This document shows, in pieces, positions 1 to 10,333 of a DNA stretch of 64,000 nt. Origin of the DNA: Maratus speciosus. Its lineage: Eukaryota; Arthropoda; Arachnida; Araneae; Salticidae. A program made the translations under genes and the position numbers. Numbering within the stretch: position 1 is the first letter of the stretch; each line of letters opens with the position of its first letter. The notes under the pieces are model-generated. The model was given only the letters and a program-made list of their open reading frames with translations, ran no database searches and was not told where the DNA came from. Location of the stretch: positions 444,404,619-444,468,618 of the forward strand of contig OZ010786.1 in NCBI GenBank assembly GCA_963932465.1, read 5' to 3'.

Positions 1-447
1 CTTTTGACTTTAGCACCCATTTGGAAAATTACAACTCGCGTGATGTATTTTGGCCAAATACGCCAAATAGCTGTGAAACTAAAAGAGTAGCACAGTTTAT
101 TGACTTAAAAGTACAAAATAAATTATAAGTAAGAAATGTGTAATATTAAAAAAATACGTTTTTATCAGTTAATGATTAAACATTAATTTACGATTAAACG
201 TTGAGAAATCCATTTAGAAATCCTAAAAAAATAGCTTGAATAATGTTTCATTATTTCTTTCCTGTTCCTTTCCTTAAAAAATAAACATATAAAAAATTAT
301 ACAGTGCGTCGACGTATAACCTGAACGACCTTTATTTTCGCAATCGTTGGTCCTAGATGCATACTTCCGATTACAAAAATTGCTTGAATAATGTTTCATT
401 ACTTCTTTCTTGTTCCCTTACTTAAAAAATAAAAAGATAAAAATTTA
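1..447. repeat. Direct repeat of about 148 bp next to the left end of a Tc1/mariner element
   Basis: There is no gene here. From 234 to 529 the sequence is two direct copies of a unit of about 148 bp: GCTTGAATAATGTTTCATTA starts near 234 and again near 382, followed in each copy by TACAGTG, GTCGACGTATAACCTGA and GACCTTTATTTTCGCAA. The second copy contains the left terminus of the element at 448, so the terminus exists twice (300 and 448). Positions 1-233 are A+T-rich DNA in which I see nothing specific. Confidence 0.7.
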
Positions 448-640
448 TACAGTGTGTCGACGTATAACCTGACCGACCTTTATTTTCGCAACCGTTTGTC
501 CTTGATGCATACTTCCAAATACAAAAATGCTTTGAATAAGGTAAAGAATTATTTTTAAAGCGATCTGGTTCAAGAATAATATGTGTTAAAAAATTACGAA
601 ATTTAAATTTTTATACTGTCCCCCGGTCCTATAAGTGATA
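448..640 (+). repeat. Left terminal inverted repeat
   Basis: This is the left arm of the inverted repeat. It pairs with 3722-3912 over its whole length with scattered mismatches and small gaps. The outermost bases are TACAGTGTGTCGACG; the inner edge is near TATACTGTCCCCCGGTCC, which pairs with GGGACCTGGGGATGTATA at 3730-3750. Confidence 0.75.
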
Positions 641-2437
641 TTTCGTAAAAAAAAATACTGTGAAACTAACAAGTAAGACAAAAATAGTCCCATTCATCTA
701 ACATTAAAATTGCCCAAGTTATGAAAGTTTGAAATGCATGACTTATACCACTTTTTTGCATCTCAAAACAGAGGATTTTGGCCATGCTTTCAGGGGTCGT
801 ATATAAAGTACTTAAACTTATTTCAAGGTATTTATGCTTTGAAAGAAATTGTACAACTATTACGATTGAGTTAACTTTTATTAGTTAAGTTTCAGATTAG
901 TTACAATAATTGTATTTCAACGTATGTTTTATTTTGCAAGGATTGGAGGCTATTATTTATTTAACAAAAATTATGTTATTTTCATAAGGTTTTATTTAAC
1001 TTGCAACGATCGTCTTTCTTGTTTAAAATTTGTTCTCGAACTTTAACTCACTTCTAAATGTCCGATAGAAGTTAAATTTTACATACTGACTTAAATCCGA
1101 TGTCAATGTAATATTATTATGATTTTCGACGCTTCCATCTTATGCATACTTCTATTATAGGATAACACAAAAAAAATTCGGATAGATTACCGTCAACAAG
1201 TTTAAGAAAGAGTTTTAGATAAGATAACACAAACCTGCGATGGTTGTGTTTTTTAACCTTTTTAATTATGTTTTATGTATTTTTTAAAGCTGAATAAAAA
1301 AATTACCTTCACTTTTAACTATCATGTCAGGATTTTTCGCAAGTCGTATATTTCAAGATTAAAAAATAGCGAAAAATCTGATACTATAAAATAGATGTAA
1401 GACTTTTTTATTCAGTTTAATTTTATTTAATTCCATAATTTATTCATTTTTTGGCTTATACTGGGCTTCTTACAGCTTAACATGTCAGGGGTTCGATGAG
1501 GTTGGAAGGAGAGGGAAGAGCAGTTTTAACTTTGAGCTTTTGAAATTTGTTATTTGAGAAAAAATCCTGACCTGATGGTTTAAAATGAAGGTCATTTTCG
1601 GATTCAGTGCTAAAAAATACATAAGAATCAATTTTCAAAAGCTAAAAAACATGGCACAACTCAAAATTTGAAAGACAGTGTAATCTAACAACATTTTAAA
1701 ATATGTATCATTTTGTAAAGAATTGAGGCTGTTGTTTTTCATCCTTTTATTTAACAAAAATTCTGTTATTTTTATCCTCTTATATTTTCAATACAAATTT
1801 TATATTTTGCAGTAATATGTCAGAACGATTATAGATTTCACATTTATATTAGATTGTAATGTTAATTTTGCTCTCAACTATTTTTTGGCTATATCTGACG
1901 ATTATTTATATTTCTACTACATTTGTGAATGACCCCTATTTCGCAGCAAAAAATATACTTCAACTTTAAACAGATATTACTCAGTTTTAATCGTAGAGGA
2001 AATCTGTCGACTATACATGATTATATCCCTTATAAAATCTCTCAAGGCTGTGAAATTCACGCTGTTATGCTGTGTTTCCTGCAGTTAGTTGTAGGTTAGG
2101 AGTTAGTCGCTCGTATCACTTTGGGCGACCCATTTAGCCGCTATAACACGGAAGTAGACTTTGCTTGAGTTTCGGAAAACTGAAGTTAAACTGAGATTAG
2201 TCGATTTTACTTCGCATTAACGATCTAACCATTAACTCAAAGAGTGATAACTAGATTTAGCACAACGACCACAATTATTTAAAGATGAAATCGCGTTTTG
2301 AATTTTCCCTATCATTATTATGTCAAAGCAGTACGCAGTACTGCGGGATTTGCAGGTTCCTTTGCAAATTTCACTCACTGCATACCGATTGGTAGGCAAA
2401 AAATGACGTAAGACATTCATTTCTGGATTAAAGTGAC

Positions 2438-3313
2438 TTGCACCAGATGTATTTAGTTGATTCTTCAATTCTTGTAGTTAAAATGTACACCATGGCCAAA
2501 TGTACACCATGGCCAAATGTACACATATTACTTTATGGCCAGTATAATCGGAATGGACGAGAGGCTGCAAGGCAATACGCAATTAAATTTCCAAATGATA
2601 GCCATTCGTCTAAAAACACGATTTTAAGTGTTGTAAAGCGCTTACGAGGTAGCGTTAAAAAAAATCCTTGAGCTGGAAGCTCAAGTATGCATGTCTCTGA
2701 CAAAGAGATTTGGGGATATGCCCTTGCGTATCCATCGTGTAGTGTTAGGGATATTAGTGAAGCTTGTGGCTGCTCAAAATCCCATGCATGGAACGTTTTA
2801 AATATACACTGAGTTTTATATACACGTTATACACGTTTTAAATATATACTTCCTTATCAACCGCAATTGGTACAAACGTTTTTGACAGGAGATGAAGATA
2901 GACGGTTCGATTTTAGCAATTTCATTATGAATAAGCTACAAACAGACTCGTCGTTTCTGAATGACATTCTTTGGACAGATGAGTGCACGTTTTCAAGAAC
3001 TGGTGTTGAGAATAGGCAGAATACACACTTCTGCTCTGTGCAAAATCTGCGTGTCTTAAGACCGAACAAGCATCAAGTACGATGGTCTGTTAACGTTTGG
3101 TGTGGCATCTAGAAGGGAGCGTTAGTGATGCCCTTCCTTTTTGATGACACTTTAACAGGTACAAAGTATGTAGAGCTGTTACGTGAACCATTATCTGACT
3201 TCTTAAATGATCATGCTTCGTTAGCAGACCTCACCAAGATGTGGTTTCAACATGATGGGTTCCCAGCCCACAAAACAGCCTCCACTTGGAATACATGTAG
3301 TGAGAAAGTATGA
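2438..3313 (+). pseudogene. Tc1/mariner transposase with DUF4817-like HTH, pseudogene
   Basis: One reading frame runs through the locus. The N-terminal part has an HTH-type motif seen in this arthropod family (LLYGQYNRNGREAARQYAI, then KFPNDSHSSKNTI). A second HTH-like part follows (SVRDISEACGCSKSHAWNVL), then a linker and the DDE core, with the first Asp in ILWTDECTFSRTG and the second in MWFQHDGFPAHK. The frame is interrupted by TGA at 2669, TGA at 2810 and TAG at 3110. An approximate 40-bp duplication around 2795-2850 (GTTTTAAATATAC twice) and a 17-bp tandem repeat near 2483 disturb it further. The region that should hold the third catalytic acid is missing after about 3310, so it cannot encode an active enzyme. 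Family assignment is by recognised motif order. Confidence 0.85.
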
Positions 3314-3721
3314 AAGACGATGTGTATCCATATTGTTTATTTATATTTCGTTTTTATTTGAGTTTATCTGCGAGAAAGCACTACTTACTATGTTATTATT
3401 TCAAAATAATTTATTAACTTTGTAAGAATTTGTGCACTGTGTGTATTATACAAAATATGCATTTTTATTTTCAAGACCGGTGATTAGACAAATATTATAC
3501 AGTTTTTTTTTACTTGAACAAGAACCTCTTTGTCATAATCATATCTAACTCTAAAATCTCCTTGTTTTTCTGATAGGAGATATATTAGAATCTCCATTTG
3601 TATACGGTCCCCATACTATGCATGATAACGTTGAACTCAAATTTCTCAGTGAATATTGGTCGTATAGATACGGAACATTTTGTGTTTCCAATACTTTTGG
3701 ATAGATAAAACGTCCCTAAAT

Positions 3722-3912
3722 ATAAGTATAGGGACCTGGGGATGTATAAAAATTTAGATTCTGTAATTCTTCACTAAATTGTTTCTTTGTTTCAAACATT
3801 TTTTATCATCACTGTGCACCTGATTTTGACCACTTTTGTAATTGGAAGTATGCATCTAGGACAAATGGTTGCAAAAATAAAGGTCGGTCCGGTTTTACGT
3901 GGAAACCCTGTA
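3722..3912 (-). repeat. Right terminal inverted repeat
   Basis: This is the right arm of the inverted repeat. Read on the minus strand it begins TACAGGGTTTCCACG and then follows the left arm through the GACCTTTATTTTTGCAACC, TCCTAGATGCATACTTCC and AAATTTTTATAC blocks. The outer TACAGGG is closer to the usual terminus of this superfamily than the TACAGTG of the left arm. Confidence 0.75.
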
Positions 3913-4680
3913 TATTCTTCAATGTATTCATTTCCTTGAGCTTCTTACCAAACTTAAAAGAAGCAGTGATTTTTTTATAATCGAGTCCGGTATCCACGCC
4001 AAGTTAATGTATTATAATGCGAAAGTTTGCAAAAAAAATACACGAATTGCAGTCAAACAAACCAGCAAAGAGGAAATTGCTGGCCAGCAGCAAGATAGGT
4101 GCTGGCAATGATGGAGAAATGCTGGATAATAGTCTACCACTGCATGACCACTGCTGGACAGCTTCAGTCAACTTTGCTGTTGAAAATCATCAGATAAAAT
4201 TCTGGTGGGCTTCTGTTTTATCTCATGCGCTGGCCCACCACTACATGGAAGTTCACGAACTTTTGCAGTATTATTGCTGGGAACCCTTACGCTAGATGGC
4301 GTTGCGAATATCGAAGACATTGAGTATGTGAACACAAATCTGAAATGAATATCTTAACACAATTTAAGCTGTGAAGCTGATTTTTTTTAAACTGTAAATA
4401 ATATAGCACCACTGCCACCAACAAAATAAATAAGTAAATGAATAAATAAATAAATTCTTTATTTCAACGCACTTTTTCCCCTCCTTAAATCTGGTTTTAC
4501 TAAGTTACGAAGGATTTCGGTTTTCATAATTTACACAGTTCAGAATCAATAATATAAAAAAGTATAAAATATATAGGATTTCTATACAATACAATAATTT
4601 CTATACCGGTTTAATGATTGGAAACGTAAATCACAAAAGAAACAAACTTGAAATAGTGTAATGAGAGCTAAAACTACGAG
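3913..4680. other. Intergenic; G+C-richer block with CCAGCA/TGCTGG words
   Basis: I find no gene. Positions 4064-4300 are richer in G+C than their surroundings and repeat the words GCTGGCC, CCAGCA and CTGGCCCACCA. A similar block lies at 4890-5160 in the opposite sense, and both outer edges read CCAGCAAAG when read inwards. They may be the ends of one decayed DNA element of about 1.1 kb. An open frame at 4017-4295 is a by-product of this composition. A (AAAT)n stretch lies near 4425-4455. Confidence 0.35.
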
Positions 4681-4790
4681 TGGTCGTAGCATACGCTGGA
4701 AGTACTTGTTCATGTCCGATCACGAAAACCAAACAGCATCAAGCGCGGTTAGTACTTGGGAGGGTGACAACACGGAAACCGCTGCAAGTT
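4681..4790 (+). ncRNA. 5S rRNA-derived sequence (pseudogene or 5S-derived SINE head)
   Basis: The stretch follows the order of an arthropod 5S rRNA: CATACGCTGGAAGTAC, GTTCATGTCCGATCAC, a degraded A-box area AACCAAACAGCATC, then GCGCGGTTAGTACTTGG, which keeps the conserved C-box core GGTTAGTACTTGG, and GGGTGACAACACGG. The ends are degraded and the terminal stem is not preserved, so it is not expected to give a working 5S rRNA. It is single copy here, with no tandem 5S neighbours, so it is either a dispersed pseudogene or the head of a 5S-derived SINE (SINE3 type). No diagnostic SINE tail was recognised downstream. Confidence 0.7.
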
Positions 4791-4889
4791 CAAATATTTT
4801 TATAGATATTTCTGTAGCTCTTCGTGAAACTAGCTTATAGAAAAAAGACCCATCATATTTCGTTTTTTTTATAGATTTCTATAAGAAAT

Positions 4890-5160
4890 TTTTGTAAGGG
4901 AAAGTGTTGGGGCAGCAAAGAAATAGTAGTGTGATAGTGCTAGCACTGCAGGAAAAGTGCCGGATTGAAGTAATGTGATGACATACCAATGCTGGCCTGC
5001 TGTTGCCCATCACTGATGGGCCAGCTGCATTCCGCACAGACACTTTTGTACTGGTTTAAGTAATGGCACAATTGCACTTTACCGCTGATGGCAGTGCTGG
5101 CTGCCATCTTTTTTCCAGTGGATGGCCCACTGTTTCTTTCTTTGCTGGGAAGTAGGCGGT
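4890..5160. repeat. Second G+C-richer block, possible partner of 4064-4300
   Basis: This block contains GATGGGCCAGCTGC, GGCAGTGCTGGCTGCC and GTGGATGGCCCAC words and ends in CTTTGCTGGG, the inverse of CCAGCAAAG at 4064. No coding potential is seen. It may be the right end of a decayed TIR element. Confidence 0.3.
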
Positions 5161-7419
5161 ATTTTGAAGACGATCATTGAATGCTTATAAATCAGTGTTT
5201 TAAAAAAACTATTTTTACCTTTATTCATTATATAATTATACTAAATTTAAGCGAAAACATTTTGTTCAAAAACTTTGATTCGAATGTTTGGAGTTTCTAC
5301 TCTTTGTATATTCCTAATTTTATTTAAAAAAATATTTTAGTAGTACAACTAATTGAAATTACTTAGTAGGAAGCATGGTAACATAGTTATAGTAATATTA
5401 TATATTATTGTTTAATTTACTATTTGAATTATCTCATTAACTTACATAATGATCAAGCATTAACGCAAATTTCCAATAGTCAGAAATTAGATTATTTTCG
5501 TTTGCTTAAGTACTTTTAAAAACGAAAATACTTTTCTAAGCAACCTCTCAAATTATTCTGTATGTAAATTAGAGGAAGCCATTTATTAGAAGTTAATTTA
5601 TATTCATTATATTCGAACGTTAATTAGACGTTGATTAGTTTTTAACTGTATTGTTTATCTATCTCTAATTACTTCTTAAACTTTTTGTCTCAACTTTTCT
5701 TTTGAATCTTAATTATAGTCTCTTTAGTTCTTTGTATGTCAGTCAATATTAATAAAATAAAAGTCTGATTTTTACATTGTTTGCTCTAAAGATTCACGTA
5801 AGTGGAAAAACTAACATAAGTAAAGATGGTGATTACATTTAAAGCAATGCATATTAAATGAGATTAAAATCACCTTATTTACAATGTAATTTTACAAGAA
5901 AGGAAAATTTTAAACGTAGGTGGTTAAAAATGTATAAAAAGTAGTTAACGCTGAATTGCGATTTTTTTCGTGTATCACTTTTATGACAAGTTTTTTTTAT
6001 TATTTAAATTTTGGGGACTCAGCCCACTGCGATCTATGCTCGCCAACCCCCGTTCAGGCGTCTCAGCCTCTGAAAACATAGTAATATGCCCTGTTTGAAA
6101 AATATCCCCAGGTTAAGGAAGATTGAATATTATCATTATAGAGGCGGCTGTTTCCTGTAATCGGTTTGCCATGCTTTTTCGTTTGAATGGGACATTTTTC
6201 GGTCACCTTGGTCTCGGTTATCACTGTCGTAACAACTGACGGCTGTTTTCAGGATTGATAACTAAGATCAATTGCACATTTGAAAATCAGCTGAATTAAA
6301 ATGGTTAGGTTAACAACGTTGCTATCTTTCTTACTTTTATAACGACGCTATGGATAATATTCTTCCTTTAGGTTCGAGGTTAAAAAACAACACTGCTTGC
6401 GAATAACTTTCATAACTACGGTGTTGAAAAGCATTGTGTTTTGGTATTTTACGCTTATATTTCATGTTTTGATCGAATTTTATTATTTTCAGGTACAGAT
6501 ATAGATTATTTATGAATTCTTTTCTCTATCTTAATATACCATCATGCATATTTTCATGTTATTTTTAAGATGTATATTGTTTATATTAATTAATAAAAAT
6601 ATCCCAATTCTATAATATGTATTTATTGAATAGTAATTCGTAGAAAACAAATCGGAAGTATTTTGCGCATGCATTTACCTATTTTTATGATGCATCAAGC
6701 TATGTAATACATAAACAAATTTGCTAGCCGCACATATGTCATGCCATGTGACGTCACATTAAAATTCCCTGGATTGAAAGTCATTTTAAATGTATCATTA
6801 TAATATATGACATAAATTCACTATTAAACGCATTTATCATGTAATAATTTATTTATGTTAAAGTTTTTTCTCTTTTAAGATTCACGGCTAAATATATTAT
6901 TTAATTTGAAATTGTTTGTTATTTTTTTCTTTTTTGAGCTTTTAAAATTTCAACTTCTAAAATTCTAATATTTTCCCCTTTTCTCCTTTTTCCACAAAAA
7001 TGGAATAATTGAGTAGTAATCATTACAAAAATATTTTTTAAATTAAAAAAAAAAAATTATATCTCGACAACTAATTCAAAATTTAGAATTCTAATACTAC
7101 TTTCGACACCTGTGAATCAATAGGGATAGTTGCTGTTAATTTCACTGCCAAGCGTTCCCTAGTTTAGGAGAAATAGCTGTGAAACTAAATCAGACGTTTC
7201 ATAAAGTCGTTTCATAAATTTGTTGCATTAGGATTTTATATATATAGAGTAGATTTAAAAAGAAAGTATTAAATCCTTCCAAATACAAATTGAAAAGTAA
7301 ATGCTGTGAAATATATTGTTGATATAAAAAAAAACCAACTGTAGACGCAAATAGTAAAAATCAAGAACCAATTTAGCATCTTGCTAATTCATGTCTTTTT
7401 TTAATTAAAAGAAACGCAA
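5161..7419. other. A+T-rich intergenic DNA, no gene seen
   Basis: I see no coding sequence. The one recognisable item is a fragment at about 6003-6060 (TTGGGGACTCAGCCCACTG, then CTATGCTCGCCAACCCCC) that resembles 32425-32470, inside the hAT-like element, and is probably a relic of the same element. The phrase TAGCTGTGAAACTAAA occurs near 69 and again near 7170. Confidence 0.5.
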
Positions 7420-8462
7420 AATCATGCGTTAAGCATATATTACGAAACTCTTTCCAACTTATTCAGAATATCATAACGAAACTTCACAGTTCAATAAGGT
7501 GAAACATGATGTCTAAATAAACAATTTAGAAACTGCATAACACATTTGTAAACCAGTTTAGCAAGTACCACTAATAGTCAGAAAAATATCAGATTCCTTT
7601 TGAGTAGCCTTGTACATGATGTATAGATTGGTATATTTACTACACAGTATGCTGAAATTAAGATCAGTTAGGAAACGCATAGCCCAGTTCAAAATTATCT
7701 TTCAGTAATTTCCGCCAATAAACGGAAATGTACTCGAGATCTTTTGTGCAGCACTATATATGATCTATAAAGTTTATAAACCCCAATTAATATGCAGAAA
7801 ATCACTTTAATTCAAAAACGAGTGCCTCAAATGTAAACGCTTTTCCAGCAATTATTATTCATAAACAGAACTCTAACCAAATTCTTTTTTGTGCGTCTGT
7901 AAATGAACAATGAATGCTATGCGCACCATAGTCTATAGTAAACATTTTGTAGCGCACTTCAGGGATATTTATAAATTTCAATTGGTTGGAAATAGTATAA
8001 TATCATTGACCCCTTTGGGACGAGTGACTTTTACAGAATTTTTAGTCTTTAATCACCTGTTTTTTAAAACAGAAATGTTTTCATAATTGAATCGGGAAAA
8101 TGCTCGGATTAAATAAGGCAATATTTACAATAAAAAATTACTGGTGAGAATAATCACCTATTCTGAACACCTTATGTGGCACGAATACCGGTCGCTCGTC
8201 CCCAATGGGTTAAAGTAGATCGCAAATGATTTTCCCCCATAGACCGCAGTGTAACGGAATTCTTTTGAGTGTCCCTGTAAACGAACAATAACTGCAACGC
8301 ACTTCATTTTCAATACCGAACATGCCATAGTAACCCACTGTAACATATAGAAACTTCGTGGCAATTAGAGTAAATTTACGTGAGTAATAACCCCGGATAG
8401 AAAGCAAACGGACAGACAAACTGAATTCATAAACACTTTTGAACTGTGTGGGAAAGTGTTAA
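7420..8462 (+). repeat. Dispersed repeat family C, copy 1
   Basis: This is related to 26130-28330 and, in reverse orientation, to 58906-60398. Shared signposts are AATCATGCGTTAAGC near the left edge, TTCTTTTGAGTGTCCCTGTAAA next to CCCCATAGACCGCAGTGTAACG, a short GACAGAC motif, and the right edge GGAAAGTGTTAA. The last is the inverse of TTAACACTTTCC, which starts the 58906 copy. The internal CCCTGTAAAYGAAC segments are repeated within the element. No open reading frame of note. Confidence 0.6.
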
Positions 8463-8913
8463 AAAGATCTTTTCAAAACGAAATGTGCACAAAATGCTTT
8501 TATTCTTATGACTCAGATATTAAAAAGGGAACTTATTTTCATCATAATGAAATTTAAAAGAAAAATAAATCTCCAAAAGCATTTGTGTATTGCAACTAGT
8601 CTTACAGGAAGTGAAATACTGAAACAAATGCAAATAAAATTAACAGCATCTCTAAAATTTATATCGAGAGAACAGAGCAAAAAAAAAGGGATGTAATTTT
8701 CCAAACAGAGGTTGCTGACTGTCGCATCTATTTAAAATCTATTTGATGTTGTTGTTGTTTTTGCGAAAAAAATATCTTTCAAATAAAAATGTACACAAAA
8801 CAATTTACTACTATAGCGGAAATGTTCAAAGGAGACCTTTTTTTCTTGTCAGTGAAATTTTAATAAAAAATAAATTAAACAAGTTGGAAATTGCTCGTCA
8901 AACGTGGCAAATG
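8463..8913. other. Intergenic, nothing recognised
   Basis: A+T-rich DNA. Small open frames on both strands here are low-complexity and unsupported. The 17 bases before 8914 (GTCAAACGTGGCAAATG) are also present before the related element at 23484, so the repeat may extend slightly to the left. Confidence 0.5.
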
Positions 8914-9020
8914 AGGTACGTTCGTACTATAACTAGTTTTATAATTATTTTTTGCACCCCATATTGTACTGAATGTATATTTTTTTGCGCTTCATAAGTG
9001 CATAGTCTGTAACATCATTA

Positions 9021-9690
9021 AAATGCACTTACAATAATTTTTTCCCCATTCCCCGTAATGTAACGGAAAACTTTTGACTGTCCCTGTAATTAAACTATAC
9101 ATTCGATTTTCATAAAATTTGAAATGGCTCGACAAAATTTTGCAGCAATTATATATTTAAAATTTCAGACTATTCGGAAGGCTGTAAAATCATTAAAATG
9201 CATTTGCAATAATTTTTTTCCATTGGCCATAATGTAACGGAAAACTTTTGGGTGTCCCTGTAATTAAACTATACATCCGATTTTCATAAAATTGGAAATG
9301 GCTCAACAAAATTTTGCAGCAATTATATATTAAAAATTTCAGGCCATTCGGAAGGCTGTAAAATCATTAAAATGCATTTGCTATAATTTTTTCCCATTGG
9401 CCGTAATGTAACGGAAAACTTTTGGGTGTCCCTGTAATTAAATTATACATCCGATTTTCATAAAATTGGAAATGGCTCGACAAAATTTTGCAGCAATTAT
9501 ATATTAAAAATTTCAGACCATTCGGAAGTCTGTAACATCATTAAAATTCACTTGCAATAATTTTTCCCATTGGCCGTAATGTAAAGAAAAACTTTTGACT
9601 GTCCCTGTAATTAAACTATACATCCGATTTTCATAAAATTGGAAATGGCTCGACAAAATTTTGCAGCAATTATATATTAAAAATTTCAGA
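9021..9690 (+). repeat. Tandem repeat, about 175 bp x 4
   Basis: AACGGAAAACTTTTG recurs near 9061, 9235 and 9410, and near 9580 with one change (AAAGAAAAACTTTTG). Each unit contains CCCTGTAATTAAA, TACATCCGATTTTCATAAAA, GGCTCGACAAAATTTTGCAG and ATTTCAGACCATTCGG in that order. The copies differ at only a few positions, which suggests fairly recent amplification or homogenisation. Confidence 0.85.
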
Positions 9691-9724
9691 TCATTCGGTC
9701 GGGTAGTTTTTGCTCTGTTATATG

Positions 9725-9770
9725 CGGACAGACGGACAGACAGACGGACGGACAGACGGACTGAACGACG
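9725..9770 (+). repeat. GACAGACGGAC-type short tandem repeat
   Basis: An irregular 4- and 8-base periodic run of GACGGACA and GACAGACG directly inside the right terminus of the element. The same kind of run lies near one end of the elements at 23484, 37704, 58906 and 7420. Confidence 0.8.
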
Positions 9771-10069
9771 ACTATAGGTGCGACGTATTTATATAATTAC
9801 GAACGCACCTAAAAGGCAGCCGTATAGAACAGGCTACCTTGCAGAAAATTTTATGTTAAAAAATGGAATGTATGACTAATAATGAGTTTTCGATTTGCAT
9901 CAGGTAAATAGAAGAAAGTAAAGGACATTATTTTTTATAAGAGAAACATTTCAAATCAAAATGAATAAAAAAACAACTTGCTGATATTATAAAATGATGA
10001 AAAGTCTAAGGAGCACTTATTACCATTTCAGCGAAATTTAAAAGTAAAATAAATTGGCAATGTACGAAA

Positions 10070-10180
10070 CGCCGGCATTCTATGGAATACCTAGGCAATA
10101 TATAGAATGCATAAAACTGATCGGCAATGCAAGAAACGTTTCAGATTTCGCACATTTCTTAGGCATTCCATAGAATGCTA
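10070..10180. repeat. Short inverted repeat around CATTCTATGGAATRCCTA
   Basis: GGCATTCTATGGAATACCTAGG (near 10073) is the inverse of CTTAGGCATTCCATAGAATGC (near 10158), separated by about 65 bp that contain GCAATGCAAGAAACGTTTC. It lies 150 bp upstream of the start of the KRBA2-like integrase relic and may be part of that element's end; CATTCTATAGAATATGTAGG near 13632 is a possible far partner. Confidence 0.5.
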
Positions 10181-10333
10181 CATGCAAACTGGCAATGTAT
10201 GAAATACATCTCCGATTCGTTTCGAATATCACGTGGCAAGGTGACTTTTAACGCTCGTCTCAGGTTCAGAATTTCCCATTTGCTATTTACGCTTTATTCG
10301 GGAGTGTCAAAATACGTTTTCGTCCTGCTTGAA

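Larger units (their letters stand above)
448..3912 (+). mobile_element. Tc1/mariner-superfamily transposon with long terminal inverted repeats, defective
   Basis: The left end (448-640) and right end (3722-3912) are inverted copies of each other. TACAGTGTG at 448 pairs with CCCTGTA ending at 3912. The blocks GACCTTTATTTTCGCAACC, ATGCATACTTCCAA and AAATTTTTATAC recur in the same order in the reverse complement of the right end, giving imperfect TIRs of about 190 bp. Both ends carry TA, the target of this superfamily. Between them lies a decayed transposase (2438-3313). The span of about 3.5 kb is long for the superfamily, so the 641-2430 part probably includes extra insertions; a stretch near 910-1000 recurs near 1690-1790 (ATTTAACAAAAATT-TGTTATTTT). 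Confidence 0.75.
8914..9810. mobile_element. Non-autonomous TIR element (AGGTRCGTTCGTA ends) with internal tandem repeats
   Basis: The left end AGGTACGTTCGTACTATA is the inverse of the right end ATAATTACGAACGCACCT with few mismatches. The interior is mostly four tandem units of about 175 bp (9021-9690), followed by a (GACGGACA)-type run. The smaller relative at 23484-23937 has the same ends and only one internal unit, so the size difference lies in the array. No transposase is present and no target duplication was clear by eye. Confidence 0.7.

Noticed and set aside
4017..4295. 92-codon plus-strand frame
   Set aside because: It coincides with the CCAGCA/TGCTGG-rich repeat block; no homology seen.
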